From Malachius bipustulatus (lineage: Eukaryota > Arthropoda > Insecta > Coleoptera > Melyridae), in NCBI GenBank assembly GCA_910589415.1, contig OU342637.1:26077162-26141161 (forward strand): 64,000 nt of DNA, written 5' to 3'. The notes below the pieces were generated by a model that saw only the letters and a list, made by a program, of their open reading frames with translations, made no database searches and was not told the DNA's origin. The translations under genes were made by a program, and so were the position numbers. This document shows positions 10,495 to 22,517 of the stretch, in pieces; position 1 is the first letter of the stretch, and each line of letters begins with the position of its first letter.

Positions 10495-11189
10495 CGCCAA
10501 AAGCCCATGCCAACAACTGAGTGCAAATAAAAACTTCAAAAGGTAATACAGAGTAATAGCGTTCCTCCGTTATATTTACTTTTGGAATTCATCACCGAAC
10601 GATACTCGAACCTGATACGGAATGTAATAAGAATTCCCACGATTCCTCTTCAATAAAGGATAGGAGAATATAGTAATGGCATTTACAATTCCTTGTGCAA
10701 TACAGCTCCACTCCAATACATACGGATATGCATAATCTAATGGTTCCTTATTGCATGCATTCTGAACGGCGGCTGTTTCATATTCGTGATCACGATGAAA
10801 TCAGAATTGATTGCAATGGCGTCCTTAGAATGTATAGTAGTAGCGAGGGACCATTTACCATGAGACGATATCACTTTATGACGAAATTACACGAACAAAT
10901 CAACTGAAAGAGAAAAATTTGTCTGAAAAGCTCTTTCCAGTGGTGCCGAAACCAGGGATAAGGTGTTGGGGGAGGCTACTGTTCATATATCTTCCGTACA
11001 CCTATGCAGTGATAGTCCTCATTTTTATCCATCACGCACGTCGTCCGTTACACTTTTGGATTTTTGGGAGAGACATTTGGAGTTCTCCACCACCCCGGTA
11101 CGTTTAGGTGCCTCCTCAGACTTCAACTAGTACCCTAACCTCCCTCCCTATCTGTGGCCTGATGTTTCCTTTCAATATCAATATTTCTC

Positions 11190-12745
11190 TAAACCTTTTT
11201 GGGATCCTTCTTTAATAACCTCAACCAGAAGACTTTTTTGTCAGAGCCTCTACCCGGAAAACTTTCCCTGGTCCAGAGCTTCGCACAGCGATCGTTCAGA
11301 TTGTTACCCATGCAGGAGCAGGAACCCATACGACCTCAACCGTTTTCTTTTTTCACTCAGGCTGTAGGCACAGCATATCGCCACATTCCTGAATCAGAGG
11401 GCTAATCCTGGATGAGCCCAGGGCTTTTGCAGATTCTGGTTAGTCCTCTTGATTAAAAGGTTACATTGCTTCGATCCACAAAACCTTTTTCTGGTCCAGA
11501 GCTTACGTTTCTTGTTATCAGCCAGACTGTACAGCATCTCGACGCATTCCTGGATCAGAGAGCTGATCCTATATGAGCCCAGAGCTTTCACAGATTAGTC
11601 CTTTTGCTTAGAAGGTTACCTCTCCCTTAAACTCCGGTCCACAAAAGTTATTCCTGGTCCAGAGCTTCGCACAGCGATCGTCCATGTTGTTACCCAATAC
11701 CCATGCAGGAACCCATACGACCTTCACTGTTTTCTTTTGTCACTCAGACTGGAGGTACAGCATATCGCCACATTCCTGAATCAGAGAGCTACTTCTGTAT
11801 GAGCCCAGCGCTTTTACAGATTCAGATTAGTCCTCTTGGTTAGAAGGTCACCTCTCTTGGTTAGAAGGTCACCTCTCCCTTAATCTCCGGTTTACCAAAG
11901 CTTTCCCTGGTCCAGAGTTTCGCACATGGATCCTCCTGATCGTTACCCATGCAGGTACCCATACGTTTTTTGTCGTCAGCTAGACTGTACAGCATCTCGA
12001 CGCATTCCTGGATCAGAGAGCTAATCCTGGATGATCCCAGCGCTTTTATAGATTCTGGTTAGTCCTCTTGGTTAAAAGGTTACCTTTTCCTTAGCTTCGA
12101 TCCACAAAAGCTTTTTCTGGTCCAGAGCTTCGCACAGGGATTGTCCTGATCGTTACCCATGCAGCAACCCATACGTTTTTTGTCGTCAGCCAGACTGTAC
12201 AGCATCTCGACGCCTTCCTGGATCAGATAGCTGATTCAGGTATAAGCCCAAAGATTTTACAGATTAGTCCTTTTGCTTAGAAGATTACCTCTCCCTTAAG
12301 CTTCGATCCACAAAAGCTTTTTCTGGTCCAGAGCTTAAAACAGGGATCGTTCAGATTGTTACCCATGCCAGGAACCCATACGACCTGGACCGTTTTCTTT
12401 TGTCACTCGGACTGGAGGTACAAGCATATCGCCACATTCAGAGAGTTACTTCTGTATGAGCCAAGCGCTTTTACAGATTCAGATTTGTCCTCTTGGTTAA
12501 ACGGTTACCTCTGCCTTAAGCTCCGGTCCACCAAATCGTTTTCTGGTCCCGAGCTTCGGACATGAATCGTCCAGATCGGTTCTTGTCATCAGCCAGACTG
12601 TATGTACAGCATCTCGGCGAATTCCTGGATTAGGGAGCTTTTTCTGTATGAGCCCAGAACTTTCACAGATTAGTCCTTTTGCTTATATGATTACCTCTCC
12701 CTTAAGCTCCGGTCCACAAAAGTTTTTCTTGGTCCAGATCTTCAC
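11190..12745 (+). repeat. Tandem repeat, ~210-bp variable unit, about 8 copies
   Basis: Each unit contains TGGTCCAGAGCTTCGCAC, then GTTACCCATGCAGG, an ACAGCAT...CGCCACATTCCTG segment, GAGCCCAG..CTTTTACAGATT and TAGTCCTCTTGGTTA. The TGGTCCAGA word recurs near 11270, 11490, 11653, 11908, 12118, 12326, 12542 and 12730, so spacing varies from 163 to 256 bp through internal deletions. The frames here are translations of the repeat. Confidence 0.8.
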
Positions 12746-14303
12746 ACGAAGCACACATTCCCCCAGTATTCGCATATGCTCTAGGTTGGCTTACTGTAGG
12801 TAATGAGATGCGAATATGATAGCGCGCATTCCGTTCAAGATCGCCGTTCAAATCAAACGCAATTTATTTGAATTAACAGAAGCTTCCCAGAAATCCACAC
12901 ACCGTCATTATGCCGATTGTTCGATTAAAGAGGAATTATGAACATGCCAGAAGCCGCGAAACGTGATCTTATCTCGCAGATTGAATCAATTAATGTGAGA
13001 TTGAATCACTACTGGAATTCTGAAATGCGCATCTATCTGATGGCAGGTGGAAAGCTTTGTACTATTAGTACCTCATTTTTCTAACCGTCCCTCATTATTC
13101 TGCAACTTTCTCGTAATGGAAGTAACGGAATAACGCCATAAATACGAGAGACGGCTAAAATTGAAACCGAATCGATTTGGCAACATCGGGAAGTAATTTC
13201 ATGGTCATCTCGGATAGCCCCAATGAAGAGGCCACTTATGTGAGAATCTCCCGAACACAATCCTCCCTGTCCGAGGAGGCTGCGGGAGCGGGGGCTGTGT
13301 AACCGAGCGGCTGCGGGGACGGCGTCGACCGCAGACCGCCGACCGACCGAACGGCCGGCTCCCAAAGCCTACTCTCTAATACCGCGATAATATGGCTGGG
13401 ATAGTTAACGGCTAGTTAATCATCGAGTGCCCAGTTTAATTAACAGTTCACCAACTAGTAGTGGACTTTGGTGTGGAAAGTTAGACCTTTCACAGCAGGT
13501 ATCGGGATACTTTGGGAAATTTAGAGAGGCCGATGGTGTTTAGTGTTATAGTGTTAGTTACGTTGCAATTACGAGTTTATAAAACTTTGAAAATGTTCTA
13601 CAAGACACTTGTTGTTGACCTGCTCTATAAAACTGAGTTTACTTCGAGGTTTACCACTTTCTTCCAAATGTTAATTTTGTAGATATGAAAAATTGATCTT
13701 GAAATATCTTGGAATGTTGTAGTTGTACAAGCAGAGACAAAAAATACGTCTTCTTTTGTCTTTCTCCGGCTCTTATCTAGAAACGAATCGCTGCTTCTGG
13801 CATACCTCACTGCAAATAAATCGCGATTGTTTCGCGTACCGACCGATATCAGATGAACACACCACCGGTTTACCGGATTGCGGTCGTCCCTCAGGCTGTT
13901 CAGGTCCATTGTATTCTTCCCGGTATCTCCTACTGCGATCTCTGATGTATGGGAAACAGACCCCTAAGTGAACAATTTCGATTTAATTGGACGATAAATG
14001 TGGAGCACTACTCCTTCCTTCTTTCACTCTGCAGTCTGCACCGATTATACCTGTCGATTGTGCGATTTCTCTTAAATTCTTCAGGTTGCAGAGACGTTAC
14101 GTTTAAATGACTCTGCCTACCTATGAGAACGATTTATGGACGTTGTCGAGGTTCTTCTCAAGGGGGCCATTCTTGATGATGAGGCCTATTTAAGATTAGG
14201 AAGAAAAGATTAAAAGAAGATATGGAACCAGGTATAGTAAATCAATGCGGTCTATTATAAAGATCTGCACATAATAAAGGAAACGGTACACTATTAAAGT
14301 CAG
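12746..14303. other. Non-coding with a GC-rich island at 13240-13365
   Basis: The island is CpG-rich (GGGAGCGGGGGCTGTG, then GACGGCGTCGACCGC) and opens a 94-codon minus-strand frame with no recognisable domain. It could be regulatory or a noncoding exon. Nothing else is recognised. Confidence 0.3.
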
Positions 14304-14363
14304 AGAGCTGACGTCACAACAGCCGCGGTTGATTCTACAAAAGCAGATATCGAAGTGCCGTTT
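14304..14363 (+). repeat. Dispersed repeat, copy A
   Basis: AGAGCTGACGTCACAACAGC followed by CGCGGT (26 nt in all) is identical to 34780-34805. The following AAGCAGATATCGAAGTGCCG (14341-14360) is identical to 34838-34857. Copy B has about 23 extra bases between the blocks. Contains a TGACGTCA palindrome. Confidence 0.7.
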
Positions 14364-14559
14364 CCACCATAGCGATAAGTTTTGTAATTTCCAAGTTTCA
14401 AGCAACAAGTTGCGACAAATAAATCGATAAATCGACCCAAAGGTCATTATTAATCCAATTATCCTTAAATCTGTAACTACCACCAACTTCAAAGTTTCTT
14501 CTATCAAGTTATTTTCCTCTCGTCTTTGAAAGCTGCAAGTAATGAATCTATTATGCTCC

Positions 14560-14982
14560 TAGATGTGCCTCTCCTCTAACGCTAACTCGGCTCAGAAAGT
14601 TCCGAAAGACTGGGAGATTTCGCATTCTGGCAAAGTTGCAGCGCACCGAACCGAGAAACTTTCAAAAGACCCCCGGAAAAAACCTCATCAACTTTGCGAA
14701 CAAGTAACGATCCGGACATCAAACAAAACTCTTACAGATTACGCCGACTAAAGACAAATCCGCAGACGTTACACCAGACTAGACAAACAGCTCGCGCTAA
14801 GTATGTTATAACGGCATTTCGCAACAAACCGCACAATTCGGATCGAGTCACGCATCGTCAACTGCGGTTTTCCAGAGCAACCCCGAGGAACGGGGGACGC
14901 CCCAGTCACGCAACGGAGGGATGCGAGACGGGAGACGGTAATGATCGGGCCGGGAGCGAGACGGAGAATCGCTGAGGTGAGT
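14560..14982 (+). other. Candidate noncoding first exon ending in a consensus splice donor
   Basis: A GC-rich segment ends CGCTGAG then GTGAGT (donor 14977-14982), a textbook 5' splice site. Overlapping frames (14563-14751, 14694-14975) show no domain. Neither a promoter nor a partner acceptor is identified, so this is tentative. Confidence 0.2.
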
Positions 14983-15320
14983 TAGTCATTAGTAGTTATG
15001 TCGAGGAGGAATCCAGTCGGAATTCGCTCAGTAATCCGGTAGCTAAGTAGATTACGCCGTCCGCCATGTTCCCACGATTAGACGGGATCCGCTGCTCCGG
15101 CTGCCAGTAGCAGTTAATCATACAGGACGCTGCTCTTAATCGTAGATATTGCACGAGCACGGGCGCCACTTTATGAACCCCACTTACTAAACTCCTCATG
15201 TGATTACGTCATAATCAGTTATAAACTTGTTAGCGGTTAGAAAGTTAGTAAATGAAATATTTTTTAATCAATATGAGTACTTAGGTACCTATAGATATAT
15301 ATTATGTAGAATCCTGTCTC

Positions 15321-15355
15321 TATATAAGGAACGCGTTCGGCAACCATAGTCAGTT
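15321..15355 (+). promoter_or_regulatory. TATA/initiator core promoter module, copy 1
   Basis: TATATAAGG (15321-15329) lies 31 bp before the A of TCAGTT (15350-15355), the canonical arthropod TATA-to-initiator spacing. The palindrome GAACGCGTTC (15329-15338) sits between them. The same module recurs at 58347-58382 and 58707-58745. The transcript it would drive is not identified. Confidence 0.5.
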
Positions 15356-15604
15356 ACTATTTGAGAAAACCGTAGCGTTCACCATTCAGCGAGGTGGTGG
15401 AGTCAAGAGTTCTACTAAAGAGGACAGTAGATTTAATTTACGTGTATCAAAGAAGACGTACAAAAACTCCCATTACTTTTTTTTAAACCTGTCAGGAAAA
15501 CCTCGACACTTCGATAACCCACTTTTTCAATAAAAGAAAATGAGAGATAAAACAAAGAAACCCTAAACGGCGCGCGAGTCCACCAATTCCACGAGTTATT
15601 ATAT

Positions 15605-16140
15605 GGAGGAATTTCAAGCCACCTCCCCCCTTTCCCCTCCCCTTCAGGGCCGTATTTGTTCTTGCACGGTACTAAACTTATTTTGGTGGCGAGATTCTGT
15701 GACATCTTTTTTTTAGGAGAAATTTACAAAAAAGTTTCGAAAAAAGATGTTAGATGAGCGATTATCGGTACAAATTTAAAAATGGCGATTTTTGTCAATT
15801 TTTTCTGAGAAAGTCGTTTTTTCTCGCAATTTTCCAGAAAGATTGAAAAATACCGAAAGAGTGAGAGAGAGATGAAGGAATTTCAAGCCACCTCCCATTC
15901 CCCTCTCCCGTTCAGGGCCGTATTTGCTCTTGCACGGTACTACTCAACTTATTTTGGTGACGAAATTCTGTGACATTTTTTTTAGGAGACGCGGGGAAAT
16001 TTATAAAAAAAAGTTTCGAAAAAAGATGGTTCGGTGAGCGGTTGTCGGTACAAATTTAAAAAATGGCGATTTTTTGTGAATTGTTTCATGAAAAACCGTT
16101 TTTTCTGGATTTTTTTCAACAGATCGAAAAAGTAACCAAA
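15605..16140 (+). repeat. Tandem duplication, ~270-bp unit, two copies
   Basis: TCAAGCCACCTCCC, CAGGGCCGTATTTG, TTGCACGGTACT, CTTATTTTGGTG, AAGTTTCGAAAAAAGATG, CGGTACAAATTTAAAA and AATGGCGATTTTT appear in the same order in both copies (second starting near 15876), with many small differences. Confidence 0.75.
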
Positions 16141-16880
16141 TAACGTGACAGAGTCTATACAAAAGGATTTTTTTTTGCGTGAATGGTGGCAAAACTGACC
16201 GAAAAGTTGATTTATTGGAAAAGACTCCGGCAGATTATTTTTCTCTCAAAATGATCGAAAACAAAATAGAGAAGACCACTTATCAGGCCATTTTTGTTAA
16301 ATTTATATTTTAATTAGTAATTTTAAAACATCGAATCTACGTGAAAACAACTTTTAGACATATTTTCCAAAGTGCGCAACATTGGTCCTTCGAAAGAGAT
16401 ACAGAAAAATAATTTAATAAAATGGCTGAAGAGACATGAATTAAGACTTCCTGGCATAAAAATGAAGTTCCATGCATTTTTAAAACCAGCTCTAATAACG
16501 ATAATAGAGTTAGGAGTTCTATACTACTGGCGCTGGCTGGCCTGGCAGTCATTATTTAAATTTAATTTCTAATGAGTGATGACCTAGGTATTTATTTCAT
16601 TATTATTTCTTACGCTAATGGCTCTCATTAACATTTTTCAATGCATAAATATCCGTTAATTATACCTAACTACTACATAATTAAACAGAATATGAGAATA
16701 AATCGACAGTAAACTATTTTTTCTTCACTAATAAACAGGTAAAAAGGACCTTCTACTATCACTAACACCTTTAATTATTATAAAATAGAAAGGTAGCTAT
16801 GAGTAAGTAGTACCTATATACCTATTTTTAAAAGCTGAACATAATGATTATTATTAATTGTAGCAAAACTAAGCAGTTAT
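16141..16880. other. AT-rich non-coding DNA
   Basis: A 66-codon plus frame (16372-16572) has a hydrophobic tail but no recognisable family. Nothing else is supported. Confidence 0.3.
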
Positions 16881-17476
16881 TATACAGGGTGTATATTAAA
16901 AGATTGGAACAAACCATATTTTTTGAAAGGCAATCTCGAGAAATTATTTTTCAAGATAAAAATCTCAACGATCTTTTTACGAAAAACATCGTGTATAAAT
17001 TCACAGACCTTAGTTAACGTGAAGGGACCATTTTAGAGCGCAAGTCAAAGGACGGCGTGGAAGAAACGCAACCAAGAGACGCGCCTATGCCGTTTTTTTG
17101 CCTCGATCTTTCTAATAATATTCACAACGAAGAACTAATTAACTCGGTCAATTAATAATCATCAAATTAATATCAAACTTCCGGTGATCCGACGATTATT
17201 GTTTATTGTTAAAAAGACTTTTGAAGTCAATTTTAATAACTTGTGAATGCCCCGATTTCTCCAAGATCAACTCTAGAGCTTTTCATCTGAATATGGTTTC
17301 TTTAGAATATCGCATTAGTGGAGTAAAATCTGTTCCCTAATTTGATTTTGTAAAAAAGTTTGTTAAAAAAAATTAAAAATATCGACCAAATGTGTTTTTT
17401 TTAATTACCTACTCCCGAAAATCTCTCCTCAGAGCCTATCGATAGCACTAGCACTTTAACCAGGACACTCTGTATA
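16881..17476. mobile_element. Short TIR element (MITE-like), ~596 bp
   Basis: The left end reads TATACAGGGTGT and the right end ACACTCTGTATA, imperfect inverted termini of the TACAGGGTG type seen repeatedly in this window. There is no coding capacity, so it is nonautonomous. Confidence 0.55.
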
Positions 17477-19079
17477 AAAGCCTCCTCAAGCTAATTAAAA
17501 AAAAAATCAATGACTACAAACTACAAATTTCAAGGGTCGATGTCGTCAAACAATAATTATTTTATTACCTACTTATTACGTCGATTTCGACGAGTACTTT
17601 CGTTGTAAATTTCAAAACCTTATCAAACAATCATCCACTTGCCGGGAAACGAGTGGTGGAGTGGCGCGGGGGGGTCTCAGTCATCTTGAGATATGGCACC
17701 AAGGACTTGCGTAAATATGTACAGACAGAGGAAATCTACAAAGCAAACAAGAATCATATGGGACGATGTAAAACAAAAGCAAACAACGCTGTCATGTCAA
17801 TAATAGATGACCGGGCTGCTTCTTTCTATACACGACATAATGCAATATTAAATTTGTACAATGTATTATCTTTACGACAGGATTACCAGCGTTGTTTGCT
17901 TTAGATGTTAGAAGCTTTATTTACTCGACAAACTGTATCTGTCAAAAACAAAAAAAATCTTCCTCGTACCACTGGCAAATATTTATAAATTACTTAAAAC
18001 ATGTAGGTAAGATCAATATACTTAACAAGGCAAACATAGATATTAACAGATAAACAAACATTGGGAATTGTATGGTTCTTCAGTTTCACACATTAATATT
18101 TCTGTGTGAGCTTTTTATTGTTTAATTTGCATTTGGGAAAAACGGTAATGAACTTTGCTTGCATGGAAATCGGCAATTGGAATAATAAATAAGCAGCTCG
18201 GAGGAGAGAGCTGGTCACATACGCCTCTTCTGACTATTATTAGGTTTTTAGCTTCTACGCTCAATCAAGTGCGAGGATAGTCTAATAGACTATCTAATAG
18301 ACGCTAATAGAGATTAAAAATAAGATCATATTTCTTAACCCTTTCACTCTTTTGTTCCTCAAGAGGGACATGGGTTAATACAACCGTATTTCATGTAGTA
18401 CACCTTACCAATGTTGATGATAATGATTATTGCACTTTCTTTCTATTTCACGAAATCTATTTTTACCTTGTGAGGTAAATTTAACATTGTATCGAGAAAA
18501 TAATTTCAAGATAATTTTAAACACAAGACGGTCCCCGGAGTCGAGCTGGAGGAAAATCAACACCGCATTACGGGCGATCAATACTCATCCAAAGTACCGG
18601 TTGTAGATTTTGTTTTGCGAATTTGTAAATCTAGTCCACTGGGTCAGTACCTGCAGTGGGCTAGACGGAGGGATGCGGAGATACGCTGAACCGGAATAAT
18701 TGAGCCAATAGTGTGAATCAGTACTCCACCCCGAGCCCTCGTTTCAAGGGCCGTTTGCTATTCCCCAATTGAATCTCGGTCAATCCCCGAGTTTCGTGTT
18801 TAAAATGATATGGTATAAAGGGGAGTCAATTCCCACCCCTTCGTTCAAGGGGAAATTCCGATCAATTTTAGAAATTTATGAAGAAAGGAAAATTATATAT
18901 CTTTCTGATAAAAAGTGAAATAACTTCTTTATTTTGTTTGTCTTCAGTTTCTTGCATTTATATAAAAATACGGTCATTCTTTTCATATTTAACGAAGCCC
19001 TATTTATTTTATAGCGTCGCGACGTTAATGAATGTAACCTCAAAAAGTGAAAGGGTTAATAATTATCGTAAACTTTTTT
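17477..19079. other. Non-coding, no gene supported
   Basis: A moderately GC-rich patch (18520-18800) and AT-rich flanks. The 83- and 75-codon frames have no recognisable content. Confidence 0.3.
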
Positions 19080-20420
19080 TTAACATAAAAAAAATTGTGG
19101 GTTGAGTCTTCGAAAAATGTGGGTTAGGCCTTTTTAAATCGTGGGTTAGGACTATTTAGATAGACGAAGTGAGAAAGCGACACCACCTCCTGCTGCTCAC
19201 TAGTTGTCAGCCTCGGTAGCATCAGAAAGATACTCGCTGCAGTTGTTATATCGCACGTATCATTTTATTGTAGGTTAGATCTCCATAAATTGTTGGTTAG
19301 GACTATTTTCTTAAACTAAATGAGAGAAATTCAATAATTTGAATCGTATACTTTTTTCGTTAAGTAAAAAATCATTTAAAAAAAATTGTCTCAAGTCTTC
19401 GCAAAATGTGGGTTAGGTCCATTTTGTTACCCAAATCAATTAAGGAACAAAATAAATTGTTACGACTAACGACTGAAGTCTGTATAGTAAATAAAACAGT
19501 TCAAGTACACATATTGTGGTTAGGCCTTTTTAAATCGTGGGTTAGGGCTATTTAAATAAACGAAGTGAGAAACTAGATCTCCATAAATTGTTGGTAAGGA
19601 CAATTTTCTTAACTATATGAGAGAAATTCAGTCATTAGAATCGTATACTTTTTTCGTTACGTAAAAAAGAAACATTAATAAAATTGTACGTTAAGTCTTA
19701 GTAAATGTGGGTTAGGTCCATTTTGTAATCCAAATCAATAAATAAGCGAAATTAAAAACGACGAACGATTGGAGTAATATATTTTATGTGGTTAAAAAAG
19801 CAGCCTAAGTCCACATATTGTGGGTTACGCCTTTCTAAATCGTGGGTTAGGGCTCTTAGTGGAATCAGAAACTCGGTTAGGACTATTTTGTTAGACTTTA
19901 TGAGAGAATTTAGTCATTTGAATCCTATACTTTTTTCGTTAAGTAAAAAAAATTGTGGGTTAAGTCTTCGCAAAATGTGGGTTAGGTCTTTTTGTAACCC
20001 AAAGAAATTTACTGTGGGTTAAGCCTTATGATACATAATAAATGGTATATTGGTGTTATTTTCTTGTAATACATGATAAAACAAGGATTGAAGTAGTCAG
20101 TATAGAATCATTTACTCTTTTCATTGGTTAAATAAAAAAGATAAACCAGATCAATGATTGTGGGTTAAGTCAACTTAATAATGTCAATAATTTATCAGTT
20201 AGAAAACGATTAAGAGAAATAAAGGGTAAATAATTTAGTATTGTGGGTTAGGTCTTTATAAATCGTGGGTTAGGGCTGTTTTGAAGGATTAAATAAGAGA
20301 AACTAGCTGCTAGTAGTCGGTAGAAAGAATCGGAAACTCTTCAATAATAATTATATGTTTAATATATCAAAACAGATCATTTTATTGTAGGTTACGTTCC
20401 ATAAATTGTTGGTTAGGATT
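19080..20420 (+). repeat. Degenerate tandem repeat with GTGGGTTAGG boxes, ~270-300-bp unit
   Basis: CAAAATGTGGGTTAGGTC recurs near 19403, 19703 and 19971. Each unit also carries AAATCGTGGGTTAGGG, CCATAAATTGTTGG.TAGGA, GAGAGAAATTCA and CGTATACTTTTTTCGTTA. About four to five units are present. The boxes contain the insect telomeric word TTAGG but never as a tandem run. Confidence 0.7.
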
Positions 20421-22189
20421 GTTTTATTAGACATAATGAGAGAAAGTAGCAACGACTGAAGTGAACGAGTATTAGGTATGCACGCATTCGTTAGATACAG
20501 AAAGGTGTTGTTAAATCTGCACACTGCAATCATTCAGTGTTTAACGAGGTGTTAAAAGCAAATGACGTATTTAAGAATCGTATCGTAATATCGCAACCAG
20601 AGTTGACCTTTGAGTGTTCTAAAGCAATTAAGGATTTAATTATTATAATCTGAAATCGCTTTGATCGGGGTTTGATTAATTCATCGCGCGTTTAATATCT
20701 GTGATATCCGGGTCGATTTAGGACATCCGGTTGGAAGGACCGAAATGTTTCGATTTGATTTATCGCCGGGATTGTTATTTGAATACAAATAAGAAATAGC
20801 GCCGTCTTTGGAATGAGATATTACCGTCGTGGAATATTTCGAAGTCTTTAATAATGGAAAGACGCACAAGGCTTGTGCTGTATTATATAGGGCTGTCCGT
20901 GAATTGAAGTTTTAGCGCTATAGAAAAATGCGGACGAATGGTTTGAACGTCTTCTTTGTTTTGTGATTGGATTAATAAATGGGCTCACTTTATCCCAAAC
21001 GCCTTTGTTTTAAATGCAAATGCAATAAATTTTCTGTTGTGAGGGTATATTCGAGAATGAGTTTGTTCTTGACTTTTAGCCTTCCATACGCGGAAAATTC
21101 GAGGCAGTAATAACTTTTGACTTACAACTGTACTGTCAATACTGTCATAATCTAACTTGCGTTGACCTTTAAAACGAACGCGATAATCCTATAAACTGTT
21201 TCAGGCTATAACATAAAAGAGAATGAACAGAAAGTATAGTGTCCTATTGGATTTCAGTTTATAAATATTCATATTTGTGATTTTTTCGCCCCGGGCACTT
21301 ATCCCCCTCACAATTCCGATTTCACCCTCACAAGTGCATGATTAAAACAAGGGAATAAACCCGGGCGAACATTTTATTATCCCATTAACTGAGTCAGATG
21401 TAATTGTACCGCTGATAATAGGTTACGTTTTTCCTAGCTCCGGGCTCTCGGAACACAAAACGTTCACAACACTAATATTTACAGTGTATCGACAATGGGG
21501 TTCTGGGAACCCTTCGCAAGATGCGGGGTGCCTAATTGCACGTTGCAGAGGCACGATTTCACCCCTAAATTACGGAGACTCCGCAGGGGTCCAGGGATCG
21601 AGGGATGCACCCTTCTCTGGCGTAAATGGCAGCTGATATGAATACATACTTAGGTACAATGGGCGAACACCCCCTGTGTGAACAGGTAATGCGGGCTTTC
21701 ATATGACGAGGGGTGCGACTCGATGGCGATGGTGATTTGAGTAGGTAGGTATAAACTGGGAGTTGCGGATTAAATGTGGCAGGATATTTTGTCAGCAGTT
21801 CTTATTATACTTCCAGCTCTAACTCTAGCTCTACTTCAATTATTATCTGAAATCCAGTTTTTAAATTTATTTAAAAAAAACTTCCACAGGTCGTGTCTGG
21901 TATCGGGAGGAAAATCTGATTATTCCTGAAAAAAGAAAAAAGAATGTCCCACTAGTTCTGTCAAAGAGGTAAATCTGCAAGAAGCTTTTGACTGGATCGT
22001 CCAAAAATTCGGCAACGTTTCCATGTATCTAGAAACCTTTCCTTTAATAATGCCTGGAGAAAAAATAACGTCCCACTAAGTGTTCTGATTTTTTCGAGGA
22101 TTTTTCGATTTGGTAAAAAAACTTTCAAATATACCTTTTTCTGGTTTCTGGGATTTTTTGGTCTCCCATCTTCCATCTCCCCGAAAAGA
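20421..22189. other. Non-coding, no gene supported
   Basis: Unique-looking, mostly AT-rich sequence, more balanced at 21280-21760. No domain-bearing frame. Confidence 0.3.
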
Positions 22190-22486
22190 CGCAAGTAAGA
22201 TATAATTTCCTTAAAAGTTATCAGTTTCGTAAGTCCTTGGCCCAAAGCGAATCTGGCCATTATTGTGAAATTTCGGGCTTTTTTGGAAAAAAATTTACCC
22301 AAATTTTTTTTACTTTCTTGAGTGTAAGGCAGAAAGCGTGGCTGACCATTTTATGAAACTTTAATTTTATTCAGGGAAATTTTCAGCAAAAATGATTTTT
22401 CAGTTTCAGCCATTATTATGAAATTTTCGGATTTTTAAAGGAAAATTTCACCAAAAATGAGTTTTTGAGCTCTACCGCTCTTGGCC

Positions 22487-22517
<31 letters not shown>

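Noticed and set aside
13081..13365. 94-codon minus frame in a GC-rich island
   Set aside because: Low-complexity arginine/serine/glycine composition from CpG-rich DNA; no domain or splice context.
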